Shown here: positions 47,171-56,423 of the stretch, piece by piece
Position numbering within the stretch: the stretch's first letter is position 1
Layout: each line of letters opens with the position of its first letter
The notes under the pieces: generated by a model
Database searches by the model: none
What the model saw: only the letters and a program-made list of their open reading frames with translations
Told to the model about the DNA's origin: nothing
Assembly (NCBI GenBank): GCA_002722295.1
Contig: PBLF01000035.1
Span: forward strand, 143,203 to 207,202
DNA length: 64,000 nt
Direction: 5' to 3'
Origin: Stappia sp.
Lineage (GTDB): Bacteria; Pseudomonadota; Alphaproteobacteria; Rhizobiales; Stappiaceae
Made by a program: the position numbers and the translations under genes

Positions 47171-47951
47171 CCGGTTTGGCCAGCTTCGCATCGCAAGCGA
47201 CCGGCGCGTCCGACCGTTCCACCGTCATTCATTGGAGAGACCGCGACTACAGCGCCTTGGGCCGGCAGCGTCAAGAGAGGAAGCCACCTGCGCCAATTGA
47301 GGGGGCATTGGACCGTGAACGTTATCCACCTCCGGATCGCACACACAAAAGTCGCATAAGATATATTATGGAATATTTTTATGCGCACCGAAAGACGAGC
47401 GCAGCCAAGGGCTTGAGCCGTCCATGTCACCATACCAGCGGCACGCGGCGCCGAGGACAAGTTTGACCGCGCCCGTTGCTGACGACGTTGGAAACTCCCG
47501 TGCCCCGAAACCGGGTTAGAGTTGGCGTCGTCGTCATCACGGTCCTTGCGGTCCGCATCGCATCCGTATGGCAGTCGCTCGTCGGTTTGTCGCGAACGAT
47601 CCCTTTGCCCGAACCGGCTGACCGGTTCGCGTCGCAAGGCGTCGAGCGTCGCGGCCTCGTCAGTGCACTGCCTCGCGGACGCGGTTTCACGGAAACGCCA
47701 TCCGGCCGGCGGCTGCGCCATGACGCCGCATGACACCGAAGTTGCGATCGCACCGGATCTCCGACGTCGCGTCGATCTGGATTGCGAAGCGATTTCAGCG
47801 ACAAGGCGAGACACGGCTCAACGTTGCCGCCGATACGCCTGTCCTTGACAGGACCTCGCGTCCTTGCGAGACCGAACGCAATCGCGCCGAAGACACATCC
47901 GGTTTTCAGGCCGCGCCTCCCGTTCCTTCCTGTCCTGTCGGGGTCTTGCCC
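47171..47951. other. Gene-poor stretch between RES and Dabb genes
   Basis: Nearly 800 bases without a gene I can support. The open frames on both strands are Arg-rich, without homology, and of the kind high GC produces. An AT-rich core near 47350-47385 (ATATATTATGGAATATTTTTATG) could hold promoters for either flank. It might also be decayed coding DNA or untranslated leader. Confidence 0.5.
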
Positions 47952-48260
47952 GTGATCCGTCACATCGTCTTCTTTTCCGCCCGAACGCCCGCCGACCGGG
48001 ATGCCGTCGAAGCCGGCCTGAACCTGCTTGCCGGGATTCCCGACTGTCTGCATTTCGAGGTCGGGCGAAACTTCGCCACCGATCCCATCAGCCCCGACGG
48101 ACCGGATTTCGTCGTCTACGGCGAGTTCCGCGACGAGGCCCAGCTCGCCCGCTGGAAGGCGCATCCGCTGTACCAGAAGTCCATCGACGTGGTGCGCCCC
48201 TTGCGCGACCTGCGCATGGCCGCCGACTTCGAAAGTCCGGTCAAAACGGTCAGGGATTGA
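47952..48260 (+). CDS. Dabb-domain (stress-responsive A/B barrel) protein
   Basis: A 102-residue protein with the Dabb fold: VIRHIVFFSARTPADRDAVEAGL, IPDCLHFEVGRNF, FVVYGEFRDEAQLARWKAHPLYQK and VVRPLRDLRMAADF. These small dimeric ferredoxin-like barrels occur in bacteria and plants, and functions are mostly unknown. I chose the GTG at 47952 (VIRHIVFF is the usual start); a TTG lies two codons earlier. The longer frame upstream is not conserved-looking. Confidence 0.8.
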   Translation: MIRHIVFFSARTPADRDAVEAGLNLLAGIPDCLHFEVGRNFATDPISPDGPDFVVYGEFRDEAQLARWKAHPLYQKSIDVVRPLRDLRMAADFESPVKTVRD

Positions 48261-48302
48261 GTCCGGCCTGCCAGGTTCAGGCAATTTCCGGCAAAAATAG
48301 TG

Positions 48303-48860
48303 TCAGAATTGATCGAAACTTGAGTCATCGAGGCGCTGCTGAAGCGCCTCGATGCTGTCAGCCTCGACGATCCGCCGGGCGAGGACAAGCGTGAAGCCCT
48401 GACGTGCCAGGACGGCGATTTCGCGCCCGATGCGCTCATGGTCCGCCTCTCCGGAGCGCCAGGGCCCGAGACGCCGCTTTCGGGCCGCCGTCATGGCCGC
48501 GCGCAACTCCTCCGCCTCCCCTTCGCGCGACAGCATGTCCCCGGCAAGATCGCGATCTATCCCCTTGGCCGCGAGTGTCATGCCGATGCGCCGGGCGGAG
48601 CGGCCCTTGCGCCGTTCCGAGGCGATTTTCGATTCCGCGAAGGCGGCGTCATCGACGAGGCCGGACGCGCGGCAGCGCTCGACCACCCTGTCGATGATGT
48701 CGTCATAGTCATAAGGGTCGAGGTCAAGCGCCTCGGCCGCGCGACGAACCTTGCGCGCAAGCACGCGGCGCAGGTTCTCGACGCTGGAACCGTAGCGGTC
48801 GAGATAATGCAGCGCCGACTTGATCAGCCGTTCTTCCGTTGGCGGACGGGCGGCGCGCAT
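48303..48860 (-). CDS. recX: Regulatory protein RecX
   Basis: A 185-residue, strongly charged helical protein with the three-helix repeats of RecX, which modulates RecA filaments. Markers are IKSALHYLDRYGSSVENLRRVLARKVRRAA at the N-terminus, VVERCRASGLVDDAAFAESKIASERRKGRSARRIGMTLAAKGI in the middle, and LARQGFTLVLARRIVEAD at the end. It starts four bases from the stop of the hydrolase gene upstream on the same strand. Confidence 0.93.
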   Translation of the reverse strand: MRAARPPTEERLIKSALHYLDRYGSSVENLRRVLARKVRRAAEALDLDPYDYDDIIDRVVERCRASGLVDDAAFAESKIASERRKGRSARRIGMTLAAKGIDRDLAGDMLSREGEAEELRAAMTAARKRRLGPWRSGEADHERIGREIAVLARQGFTLVLARRIVEADSIEALQQRLDDSSFDQF

Positions 48861-48864
48861 GGTC

Positions 48865-49695
48865 TCACGCCTCCGCGGGCGTGTCCGGCAGCGGGCTGGT
48901 GAAGACCATGCCGTCGAAGGCCGGGCGAATGCCGTCGGGAAGCTCGGCGGAAAGCGTGCGGAAATCGAGGTCGATGTGCATGTTGGTCAGGACCGCGCGT
49001 GCCGGTGCCATGCGCGAGATCCAGTGCAGCGCGTCCTCGAGCGAGAAATGGCTCGGGTGCGGCGTGCGGCGCAGCGCATCCAGGATCCAGACGGAGAGCC
49101 CTTCGAACCCGGTCTCGACTTCGGGCGGAATCGCTTTCACATCAGGCAGGTAGGCAACGTCGCCGAAGCGAAAGCCGAGCGCGTTTATGTCGCCGTGGTT
49201 GACCTCGACGGGCAGGAACGGGATGGCCCCGCCCGCCCCTTCGACAACACCGGCGCGCCCTGCCACGATCCGCTCTTCCTTCAGGATCGGCGGGTAGCTG
49301 GAGCCCGGCGGCGTGCGAAACCCGTAGTCGAAGAGCTCGCGGGCACGCGTCGAGGTCGCCACGTCCATGTGCACCGGAATGAGCCGGCGATGGGTGATCG
49401 CAAGCGGACGCAGATCGTCGATGCCATGCAGGTGATCCGCATGGGGATGGGTCAGGAGAACGGCGTCCAGATCGGTCACGTTGGCGGCGAGAAGCTGCTC
49501 GCGCAGGTCCGGCCCCGCGTCGACAAGGACCGTCGTCGTGCCGCCGGGCCCGTGGCGGCGCACCAGAAGCGCGCAACGCCGGCGCCGGTTCTTCGGCTCG
49601 TTCGGATCGCAGTCGCCCCACAGGCCACCGACGCGCGGCACACCCGCGGACGACCCGCAGCCGAGAATCGTGAACTCGAGCTCGCCCGCCGCCAT
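48865..49695 (-). CDS. MBL-fold metallo-hydrolase, PhnP-like
   Basis: A 276-residue metallo-beta-lactamase-fold enzyme. It starts LEFTILGCGSSAGVPRVGG, has CALLVRR, VDAGPDLREQLL, the metal motif LLTHPHADHLHGIDDLR (H-x-H-x-D-H) and later VEVNHGDINALGF and TNMHIDLDF. The closest named relative is PhnP, a cyclic phosphodiesterase, and this gene regularly follows tatD in alphaproteobacteria. Its ATG overlaps the tatD stop by one base. Confidence 0.92.
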   Translation of the reverse strand: MAAGELEFTILGCGSSAGVPRVGGLWGDCDPNEPKNRRRRCALLVRRHGPGGTTTVLVDAGPDLREQLLAANVTDLDAVLLTHPHADHLHGIDDLRPLAITHRRLIPVHMDVATSTRARELFDYGFRTPPGSSYPPILKEERIVAGRAGVVEGAGGAIPFLPVEVNHGDINALGFRFGDVAYLPDVKAIPPEVETGFEGLSVWILDALRRTPHPSHFSLEDALHWISRMAPARAVLTNMHIDLDFRTLSAELPDGIRPAFDGMVFTSPLPDTPAEA

Positions 49696-50480
49696 CAGCC
49701 GGCCGGCCTTTTGACCCTGGAGAAGAGACGGAAGAAGTTTTCCGTCGTCTGCCGGGCCATCTCGTCTTCGGACACGCCGCGCGCCTCCGCCAGAACCTTG
49801 TTTGTGTGGGCCACATAGGCCGGCTCGTTGCGCTTTCCGCGCCAGGGCTGCGGCGCCAGATAGGGCGCGTCGGTCTCCACCAGCAGCCGGTCGGCGGGAA
49901 GCTCGGCGGCGATGGCGCGAAGATCGTCGGACCGCTTGAAGGTCAGGATACCGGAAAACGACACGTAGAGCCCGAGGTCGATGCCGGTGAGCGCCAGATC
50001 GCGGCCGGACGAGAAACAGTGCAGGAGGGCCGGAAAGGCGCCCTTCTCCGTTTCCTCGGTCAGGATCCGCGCCATGTCCTCGTCCGCGTCGCGCGAGTGA
50101 ATCACCAGCGGAAGGCCGGTTTCACGCGCGGCGGCAATGTGCCGGCGAAGCCCTTCGGCCTGCGCCTCGCGCGGAGCCTTGTCATAGAAGTAGTCGAGCC
50201 CGGCCTCGCCGATGGCGACGACCTTCTCGTATTCGGCGAGCCGGACGAGGTCCGCCGTGGTGATGTCGGTCTCCTCGCCCGCGTTGTGCGGGTGGGTGCC
50301 GACCGAACACCAGACGTTGTCGTAGGTCTCGGCAATGGCGCGGATCTGGTCGAACTTCCGCACGCGAGTCGAGATGGTGACCATTACACCGACACCGGCG
50401 GCCCCTGCGCGCGCAACGATCTCGTCACGCTCGGCGTCGAAGTCGGGAAAGTCGAGATGGCAGTGGCTGTCGACAAGCAT
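49695..50480 (-). CDS. tatD: TatD-family metal-dependent deoxyribonuclease
   Basis: A 261-residue TIM-barrel hydrolase of the TatD/YcfH type, implicated in DNA degradation and repair. The metal sites are MLVDSHCHLDFPDF at the start, AIGEAGLDYFYDK, PLVIHSRDADEDM and LLHCFSSG, with LLVETDAPYLAPQPWRGKRNEPAYV near the end, near-diagnostic for the family. I chose the ATG at 50480, which overlaps the metG stop by one base; the frame's earlier starts lie inside metG. Confidence 0.95.
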   Translation of the reverse strand: MLVDSHCHLDFPDFDAERDEIVARAGAAGVGVMVTISTRVRKFDQIRAIAETYDNVWCSVGTHPHNAGEETDITTADLVRLAEYEKVVAIGEAGLDYFYDKAPREAQAEGLRRHIAAARETGLPLVIHSRDADEDMARILTEETEKGAFPALLHCFSSGRDLALTGIDLGLYVSFSGILTFKRSDDLRAIAAELPADRLLVETDAPYLAPQPWRGKRNEPAYVAHTNKVLAEARGVSEDEMARQTTENFFRLFSRVKRPAG

Positions 50481-52045
50481 CACGCGTCCGCCGCCTCCCC
50501 CTTCTCGGCCTCCACGTAGCGCGGAAACACGCCCGCGGGCTTGGGCAGTTCGGTGCCCGCGACAAGGCGGCCATCGGGTCCGAGGCTGTCGAAACCGCGC
50601 GCCCCGGGCGCAAGCGCCAGAAGGTCGAGCAGCTTTTCCGCACTCGTCGGGACCACGGGCTGTGCCAGGATCGAGACCTGACGGATCACCTCTGCGGTGA
50701 CGTAGAGCACCGTGTTCATGCGCTGCGGATCGGTCTTCTTCAGCGCCCAGGGCTCCTGGGACGCGAAATAGCGGTTCGCCTCGGCGACACAGGCCCACAC
50801 GGTGGCAAGCATCTGGTGGATCGCCTGACGCGACATGGCCTCGCGCGCGGTCGCGAGCATCGCGTCAGCCTGCGCCAGGATCGCCTGATCCTCGGCCGAG
50901 AAGGCGCCCGGCTCCGGAAGCCTGCCCTCGCAGTTCTTGCCGATCATCGACAGGGAACGCTGCGCCAGGTTGCCGAGGTCGTTGGCGAGATCGGCATTGA
51001 TGCGGTTGACGATGGCATCGTGGCTGTAGTTGCCGTCCTGACCGAAGGGAACCTCTCGCAGGAAGAAATAACGAACCGAATCAAGGCCGTAATGATCCAC
51101 GAGCGCGAAGGGGTCGATCACGTTGCCGACCGACTTGGACATCTTCTCGCCGCAGTTGAACAGGAAGCCGTGGGCATAGACGCGGCCGGGGACGGGAAGG
51201 CCCGCCGACATGAGGAACGCCGGCCAGTAGACGGCGTGGAAGCGCACGATGTCCTTGCCGATCACATGCAGGTTGGCCGGCCAGAAGTGGGCCCGTTCGG
51301 CGTTTTCATCCGGAAAACCCGTGGCGGTCAGATAGTTGGTGAGCGCGTCGACCCACACATACATGACGTGGCGCTCGTCGCCCGGCACCTTGACGCCCCA
51401 GTCGAAGGTCGTGCGCGAAACCGAGAGGTCCTTGAGGCCGCCCTTGACGAAGCTCACCACCTCGTTGCGGCGCTCGTCCGGGCCGATGAAGTCCGGGTTC
51501 GCCTCGTAGTGGGCAAGCAGCTTGTCCTGGTACTGCGACAGGCGGAAGAAGTAGCTCTCCTCCTCGACCCATTCGACCGGGGTGCCCTGCGGGCCGTAGC
51601 GCACGCCGTCGGCGCGCAGCTCGGTCTCGCTCTCCTGGTAGTAGGCCTCGTCGCGCACCGAGTACCAGCCGGAGTAGCTGTCCTTGTAGAGGTCGCCGTT
51701 GGCCTCCATGCGCCGCCAGATCTCCTGACAGGCGGCGTGGTGCCGCTCCTCGCTGGTGCGGATGAAGTCGTCGTTCGAACAGCCGAGCATCCCGACCATG
51801 GCCTTGAAGCGGTCGGCATTGCGCTCCGCCAGTTCGGCCACGGGAATGTCTTCCTTGCGCGCGGTCTGAAGCATCTTCTGGCCGTGCTCGTCGGTGCCCG
51901 TCAGGAAGAAGACCTCGCGGCCGTCAAGCCGCTGGAAGCGGGCAATGGCGTCCGTCGCGATGGCCTCATAGGCGTGGCCGATGTGGGGCACGCCGTTGGG
52001 GTAGGAAATCGCGGTCGTGACGAAGAAGGGAGAGCGTTCGGTCAT
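50480..52045 (-). CDS. metG: Methionyl-tRNA synthetase
   Basis: A 521-residue class I synthetase charging tRNA-Met. The ATP motifs are ISYPNGVPHIGHAYEAIATD (the HIGH signature) and FLFNCGEKMSKSVGNV (KMSKS). It is the short bacterial form: no C-terminal tRNA-binding extension, and no four-cysteine zinc knuckle in the connective peptide. The ATG at 52045 gives MTERSPFFVTTAI; a TTG three codons upstream is the alternative. It is central to the dac-tmk-holB-metG-tatD run. Confidence 0.97.
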   Translation of the reverse strand: MTERSPFFVTTAISYPNGVPHIGHAYEAIATDAIARFQRLDGREVFFLTGTDEHGQKMLQTARKEDIPVAELAERNADRFKAMVGMLGCSNDDFIRTSEERHHAACQEIWRRMEANGDLYKDSYSGWYSVRDEAYYQESETELRADGVRYGPQGTPVEWVEEESYFFRLSQYQDKLLAHYEANPDFIGPDERRNEVVSFVKGGLKDLSVSRTTFDWGVKVPGDERHVMYVWVDALTNYLTATGFPDENAERAHFWPANLHVIGKDIVRFHAVYWPAFLMSAGLPVPGRVYAHGFLFNCGEKMSKSVGNVIDPFALVDHYGLDSVRYFFLREVPFGQDGNYSHDAIVNRINADLANDLGNLAQRSLSMIGKNCEGRLPEPGAFSAEDQAILAQADAMLATAREAMSRQAIHQMLATVWACVAEANRYFASQEPWALKKTDPQRMNTVLYVTAEVIRQVSILAQPVVPTSAEKLLDLLALAPGARGFDSLGPDGRLVAGTELPKPAGVFPRYVEAEKGEAADA

Positions 52046-52139
52046 GGCCTGCAAGCGGATCCGCGTAAGGGGTGTGCGTGTGTCGATCTGGACGGGTTTG
52101 AGGCGGGCAAGAAGCGGACGGTGCCGTCCCGACGCGGGA

Positions 52140-53228
52140 TCAGGACGAAACGCCCTGCCCGCGCGCGGCCTCGGCCAGATCGCGGAACGCGTTCAGCACG
52201 ATCTGCTTCCGGTCGAGGTTGAAAGCGTCCGCCTCACGCGCTGCGTGGGTCGTCTTTTCCCATACCTCGGCCATGCTGACAAGGCGGTCGAGCGGCCCCG
52301 ACGCGCCACCGCGCACGGCCTGGTGCAGATGGTCGGCGACGAGGTCCTGAAACAGCGTCCAGCCGTCCTCCGCCCCGTTGCGCGAGATCGTGTCGGCAAG
52401 ATCGTGCGCCGCCTCCACGTCAAGCTCGGGAAAGCGCGCGGCAAGGGCCGAGAACCGGTCGGCGATGTCGATGGTCTCTCCCTCGGCAAGACGGATGGCC
52501 TTGCGCAGGCTGCCCTGGGAGAGCGTTGCGGCCCGCTCGGCGATGCGAGAGCCCGTCTCGGCCACGCCGAGCATCGACAGCCCCTCGCCCACCTGCGCCT
52601 CGCTCAGCTCGTGCAGCCGCAGCGTCCGGCAGCGCGAGCGGATCGTCGGCAACAGCCGTCCCGGGGAATGGGCGATCACCAGGAACAGCGAGTTGCGCGG
52701 CGGCTCCTCGAGGATCTTCAGGAGCGCGTTGGCCGCGTTCGCGTTCATGTCGTCGGCGGCATCGACGATGCAGATGCGCCAGGACCCTTCCGATCCGGTG
52801 GACCCGAAGAAGGGCACCGTGCGGCGGATCTCGTCGACGGTAAGGTCCTGCCGGATCTTGTCCTTGCCCTTGCGCTTGGGGTCATAGGGCCGCTTGAGAT
52901 GCAAAAGGCCGGGATGCGCCCCGCCTGCGATCTTGCGCACGTCCGGATGGTCGTCCGGAAGGGCCAGCGACGTCGCCGCGCCGACCTCGGCGGAGCGCGC
53001 ATCGGGATGCGCGAGCGCGAAACGGGCGAAGCGGAAGGCGAGCGTTGCCTTGCCGATGCCCTTGGGCCCGGCGAGGATCCATGCGTGATGCATCCGGGCG
53101 GAACGGTAGGCGTCGAGAATCTCGGCCTCTGCGTGTTCGTGTCCGATGAGGCGCGTCTGCGCGCGCGGCAGCGGCACGCCCGCGATGGCATCGGCTTCGG
53201 TGACCAGGGGATCGTGCTCGTCGCTCAT
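52140..53228 (-). CDS. holB: DNA polymerase III delta-prime subunit
   Basis: A 362-residue clamp-loader subunit. The AAA+ part shows LIGHEHAEAEILDAYRSARMHHAWILAGPKGIGKATLAFRFA (Walker A) and a long insert, then WRICIVDAADDMNANAANALLKILEEPPRNSLFLVIAHSPGRLLPTIRSRCRTLRL, the sensor-1 and SRC motif characteristic of HolB and DnaX. The Walker A here has Lys and Ala (GKA) where a catalytic ATPase has GKS/T, as expected for delta-prime. The start overlaps the tmk stop (ATGA). Confidence 0.95.
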   Translation of the reverse strand: MSDEHDPLVTEADAIAGVPLPRAQTRLIGHEHAEAEILDAYRSARMHHAWILAGPKGIGKATLAFRFARFALAHPDARSAEVGAATSLALPDDHPDVRKIAGGAHPGLLHLKRPYDPKRKGKDKIRQDLTVDEIRRTVPFFGSTGSEGSWRICIVDAADDMNANAANALLKILEEPPRNSLFLVIAHSPGRLLPTIRSRCRTLRLHELSEAQVGEGLSMLGVAETGSRIAERAATLSQGSLRKAIRLAEGETIDIADRFSALAARFPELDVEAAHDLADTISRNGAEDGWTLFQDLVADHLHQAVRGGASGPLDRLVSMAEVWEKTTHAAREADAFNLDRKQIVLNAFRDLAEAARGQGVSS

Positions 53229-53932
53229 GAGGCCTCTCCCGTATCGGCGGCCAGAACCGGGCCGTCACCGGCAAGCAGCCTGGCGCGCACCGCCTTCCAG
53301 ATCCCGGCCTCGACGGTCTCGGCGTCGGCGGTGCCGTCCACCACGACGAAGCGCTCCGGCTGCGCGGCGGCAAGCTCCAGAAACAGCCTCCTGCGACGCT
53401 CCTGGGTGGCGATCGCATCCGTCTCGAACCGGTCGGGCCCGCCCGCCCCCTCGCTGCGGGTCGCGACGCGGGCAAGCCCCACTTCGGCCGGCACGTCGAC
53501 GAGAACGGTCAGGTCGGGGCGCCGCCCGGCGGTGGCGATCTTCTCCAGCCGGTCGAGAAAGCCCGTGTCCACGCCCGCCTCGCCCTGATAGACGCGGGTG
53601 GAATCGGCGAACCGGTCGCACAGCACCCAGGCGCCGCGTTCCAGCGCCGGGCGGATCGTCACGTCCATGTGGTCGGCGCGCGCGGCGGCGAACATGGACG
53701 CTTCCATGCGCGGTCCGAGTTCACGCACCTTGCCCTCGAGAAGAAGCTTTCGGATGACCTCCGCCGCCGGCGATCCGCCGGGCTCACGCGTTACCTCGGC
53801 CTCGATGCCGAGCGCGGCGAGACGCGCCTTCAGCCGCGCGATCTGGGTGGTCTTGCCGGCCCCTTCCCCGCCCTCGAAGGTCACGAAGCAGCCCTGGGCG
53901 ACGGGGCTTTCGTCTCCGGTCCTATCCGCCAT
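53225..53932 (-). CDS. tmk: Thymidylate kinase
   Basis: A 235-residue dTMP kinase. It shows CFVTFEGGEGAGKTTQIARL (P loop), VTREPGGSPAAEVIRKLLLEG (the DR/E-P-G-G motif), WVLCDRFADSTRVYQGEAG and DLTVLVDVPAEVGLAR. The lid has an Arg-poor arrangement as in many bacterial enzymes. I chose the ATG at 53932; the start overlaps the end of the carboxypeptidase gene by 11 bases. Confidence 0.96.
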   Translation of the reverse strand: MADRTGDESPVAQGCFVTFEGGEGAGKTTQIARLKARLAALGIEAEVTREPGGSPAAEVIRKLLLEGKVRELGPRMEASMFAAARADHMDVTIRPALERGAWVLCDRFADSTRVYQGEAGVDTGFLDRLEKIATAGRRPDLTVLVDVPAEVGLARVATRSEGAGGPDRFETDAIATQERRRRLFLELAAAQPERFVVVDGTADAETVEAGIWKAVRARLLAGDGPVLAADTGEAS

Positions 53933-55151
53933 CGAGCCACCATCCGAACAACGTTTCGCGCAGGGCATCGGCGGCCCGGCCCTTCACCGTACCCGCCTCC
54001 ACCGCGTCGCGGGTGCGGAGCGGGGCACGGTGCACCACCGCGTTGTCCTTGAGAACCCTGAGCTCGCCCACGGTCGCTCCCTTTTCCACCGGCGCGCGCA
54101 GAGGCCCCTTGTAAACCACGCGGAGGCGGTAGGCATGCTTGTCACCGCGCGGAAGCAGAAGCTCGACGTCATCCGGGCTTTCCAGCCCCACCTCTCCGGC
54201 CTGGCCTCCGAACACGCGGGCGCGGGCGATTTCCTCGCGCGCGGGATAGAGCACGACTTCCTCGTAGTCCTTGGCCAGGCTGTCGAAAAGGTCGCGCAGC
54301 GCCTCCTCGCGCGCATCCGCCGAGGGATGCCCCGCAACCACGCCGACGAGGCGGCGGCGGTCACGCTCCATGGTGCCGACCGCGTTGAAGCCGGCCTTCT
54401 CGCTCTGTCCGGCGACGAAGCCGTCGAGATCGGCGATGGCGCCGATCAGCGGGTTCTTGTTGCGCTGGAAGATGCCGTTCCAGGTGAAGTCCGGCAGCGT
54501 GAAAAGCTCCATCCGGTCGCGATGCGACGTCAAAAGCCAGATGGCAAGGCGCGACAGGTCGCGCGCGCTGGTGCGCGCCGAGGCGTCCTCATGGCCCGTC
54601 GGGCTCGTGAAGCGCGAGGTGTCCATGCCGATCCGCCCGGCAAGCGCGTTCATCCGCTCCACGAAGGCCGCCTCGCTGCCGGACAGGCCCTCCGCCAGGA
54701 TGATCGCCGCGTCATTGGCGTTCTGCACCAGAAGGCCCCTGAGCAGGTCGATCACCGGCACCTCGCTCTTCAGCGCGGCGAACATGGTGGTGACGCGGGC
54801 CGGCGCGCCGCCGGTGCGCCAGGCATGCTCGCTGACGCGGTAGAGCGTGTCCTCGGAAATCTCGCCCGTGTCGATGGCATCGAAGACCACGGCGGCGGTC
54901 ATCAGCTTGGCGGTCGAACCGGGCGCGAAGGCGAGATCGGGGTTTCTTGCCGCGAGAAGCGTGCCGGTGCTCAGGTCGATGAGGACCGAGGCCGTGGTGT
55001 CCGGCTTATCCGCCTCCTGTGCAACCACGTCCCGTCCCGGGCCCGCGAGGATCGCGCAGAATGCGAGGACGACCACCATGAGGCGAAACGCAAACCGGGT
55101 CCGGGCACCGGTTTCCCGCAGCGCCCGAAGATCTCGCCCTGTCGATGTCAT
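53922..55151 (-). CDS. D-alanyl-D-alanine carboxypeptidase homologue with altered active-site motifs
   Basis: A 409-residue PBP5-type (DacF/DacC) protein with a signal peptide (FRLMVVVLAFCAILAG) and a C-terminal beta domain (HAYRLRVVYKGPLRAPVEKG) of the PBP5 kind. Of the three catalytic motifs only SxxK is intact (APGSTAKLMTAAV). The SxN position reads VQNANDAAI, and KTG reads DGFVAGQSEKAGFNAVG, so the third-motif Lys and Thr have become Val and Ala. Homology on both sides is otherwise strong, so this is not a frameshift. Catalysis is probably lost or poor. It ends 11 bases inside tmk. Confidence 0.85.
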   Translation of the reverse strand: MTSTGRDLRALRETGARTRFAFRLMVVVLAFCAILAGPGRDVVAQEADKPDTTASVLIDLSTGTLLAARNPDLAFAPGSTAKLMTAAVVFDAIDTGEISEDTLYRVSEHAWRTGGAPARVTTMFAALKSEVPVIDLLRGLLVQNANDAAIILAEGLSGSEAAFVERMNALAGRIGMDTSRFTSPTGHEDASARTSARDLSRLAIWLLTSHRDRMELFTLPDFTWNGIFQRNKNPLIGAIADLDGFVAGQSEKAGFNAVGTMERDRRRLVGVVAGHPSADAREEALRDLFDSLAKDYEEVVLYPAREEIARARVFGGQAGEVGLESPDDVELLLPRGDKHAYRLRVVYKGPLRAPVEKGATVGELRVLKDNAVVHRAPLRTRDAVEAGTVKGRAADALRETLFGWWLDGG

Positions 55152-55244
55152 GAAAGGGTCCGCTCGCAAATCACGCCAATGGTACAATTGCCCGCCGGCG
55201 CGAACCGGCGGACGCCCGACCATAACGGCTGGCAGCCTGCGAGA

Positions 55245-56423
55245 CTACCGGGATTTCGCCCGTTCCGCCGCCAGGGCGGCAAGGCCCGTTCCGCCGCCAA
55301 TGCCCTCGAATGCGGAATAGGCCGCCTCGATACGCGCGCTGGCGCGGAAGGAGGAGATCGCCGAACCGCGCTCGAGGCGGCTGACCGATCCGCTGGGGAA
55401 CGGTGCAAGGCGCCCCTGCGGACGATAGAGCACGGCGGGTTCCGCGCTGTAGCCGAGGCCACGCGCGGAGGAACCGTCGTCGTGGGTCGCGGTCGCGGAG
55501 GCCGGCACCACGGGTGCATCGGGCGCGGACTGGCTGAAGCCACCGTTGAGCGAGGCGAGCTGCACGGCGCGCTCGCCCGATTCGAACGCGTCGGCCGGAT
55601 CGAAGGCGGCGGTGACGGTGTTCGAGAAGCTGTTGTTGGAGGCCAGCAGCACATCGTAGGGACGCGTGCGCGGCACCGGCGCAGGCCCCACATGAACCGG
55701 CGGCGACGCCTGGGCCAGCATCGTGCCCGGCATGGTACCGCCCGGATTGACCGAGCCCGGTCCGTTGTAGGACGCGAGCAGGAACGCCTCGTCCTTGCCG
55801 TCCATGCGCGCGCGGCCGACATATTCGACCTTCACCTTGGCAACGCCCTTGCTCTTGTAGTCGAGCATCTCGGCGACCCGCTCGGACAGGTCGATGGTGC
55901 GGTTGCCGTGGAAGGGGCCGCGATCGTTGACGCGAACGATCATCGACCGGCCGTTCTTGAGATTCGTCACCCGCGCGTAGGAGGGAAGCGGCATGGTGGT
56001 GTGGGCCGCCGTCAGCGCGTTGCGGTCGAAGACCTCGCCGTTGGCCGTCTTGCGGCCGTGGAACGTCGGGCCGTACCAGGATGCGAGGCCGACGGAGGTG
56101 TAATTCGGATCGTCCTTCGGGCGATACCACTTGCCGGCGACCTTGTAGGGCTTGCCGACCATGTAGCGGCCGCCGCCCTTGGGCACCGGCTTGCCGTTCT
56201 TGACGACGCGCGGGCTGGCGGGAACGCCGTATTTGGATTCGGAGAACTTGACCTTCTTGCCATCCGGCGAGCTGCCGCAGGCCGCAAGCGTCAGGCACAG
56301 CACGGAAACGGCCGCGACCGACAGTGCGGAGCGATGGCGGGAAAGAACCCCGGACGCGCCTTCGGGCGCGAGCGGAAGGGAGGTCTGAGTGCCCGTCGTG
56401 GCGCGGGACTTGGATGCCGTCAT
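55245..56423 (-). CDS. rlpA: RlpA-family septal-ring-type lipoprotein
   Basis: A 392-residue lipoprotein. The lipobox is LTLAACGS, after a basic start and hydrophobic stretch. The double-psi beta-barrel core is complete: NYTSVGLASWYGPTFHGRKTANGEVFDRNALTAAHTTMPLPSYARVTNLKNGRSMIVRVNDRGPFHGNRTIDLSERVAE carries the active-site His and Asp of lytic transglycosylase relatives. The long low-complexity C-terminus ends without a SPOR domain. It is the first gene of the minus-strand run and lies 93 bases ahead of the carboxypeptidase. Confidence 0.93.
   Translation of the reverse strand: MTASKSRATTGTQTSLPLAPEGASGVLSRHRSALSVAAVSVLCLTLAACGSSPDGKKVKFSESKYGVPASPRVVKNGKPVPKGGGRYMVGKPYKVAGKWYRPKDDPNYTSVGLASWYGPTFHGRKTANGEVFDRNALTAAHTTMPLPSYARVTNLKNGRSMIVRVNDRGPFHGNRTIDLSERVAEMLDYKSKGVAKVKVEYVGRARMDGKDEAFLLASYNGPGSVNPGGTMPGTMLAQASPPVHVGPAPVPRTRPYDVLLASNNSFSNTVTAAFDPADAFESGERAVQLASLNGGFSQSAPDAPVVPASATATHDDGSSARGLGYSAEPAVLYRPQGRLAPFPSGSVSRLERGSAISSFRASARIEAAYSAFEGIGGGTGLAALAAERAKSR

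Noticed and set aside
47427..48284. A 285-codon minus-strand frame over the gap and the Dabb gene
   Set aside because: It is antisense to a conserved small protein and consists largely of Arg and Gly without recognisable motifs.
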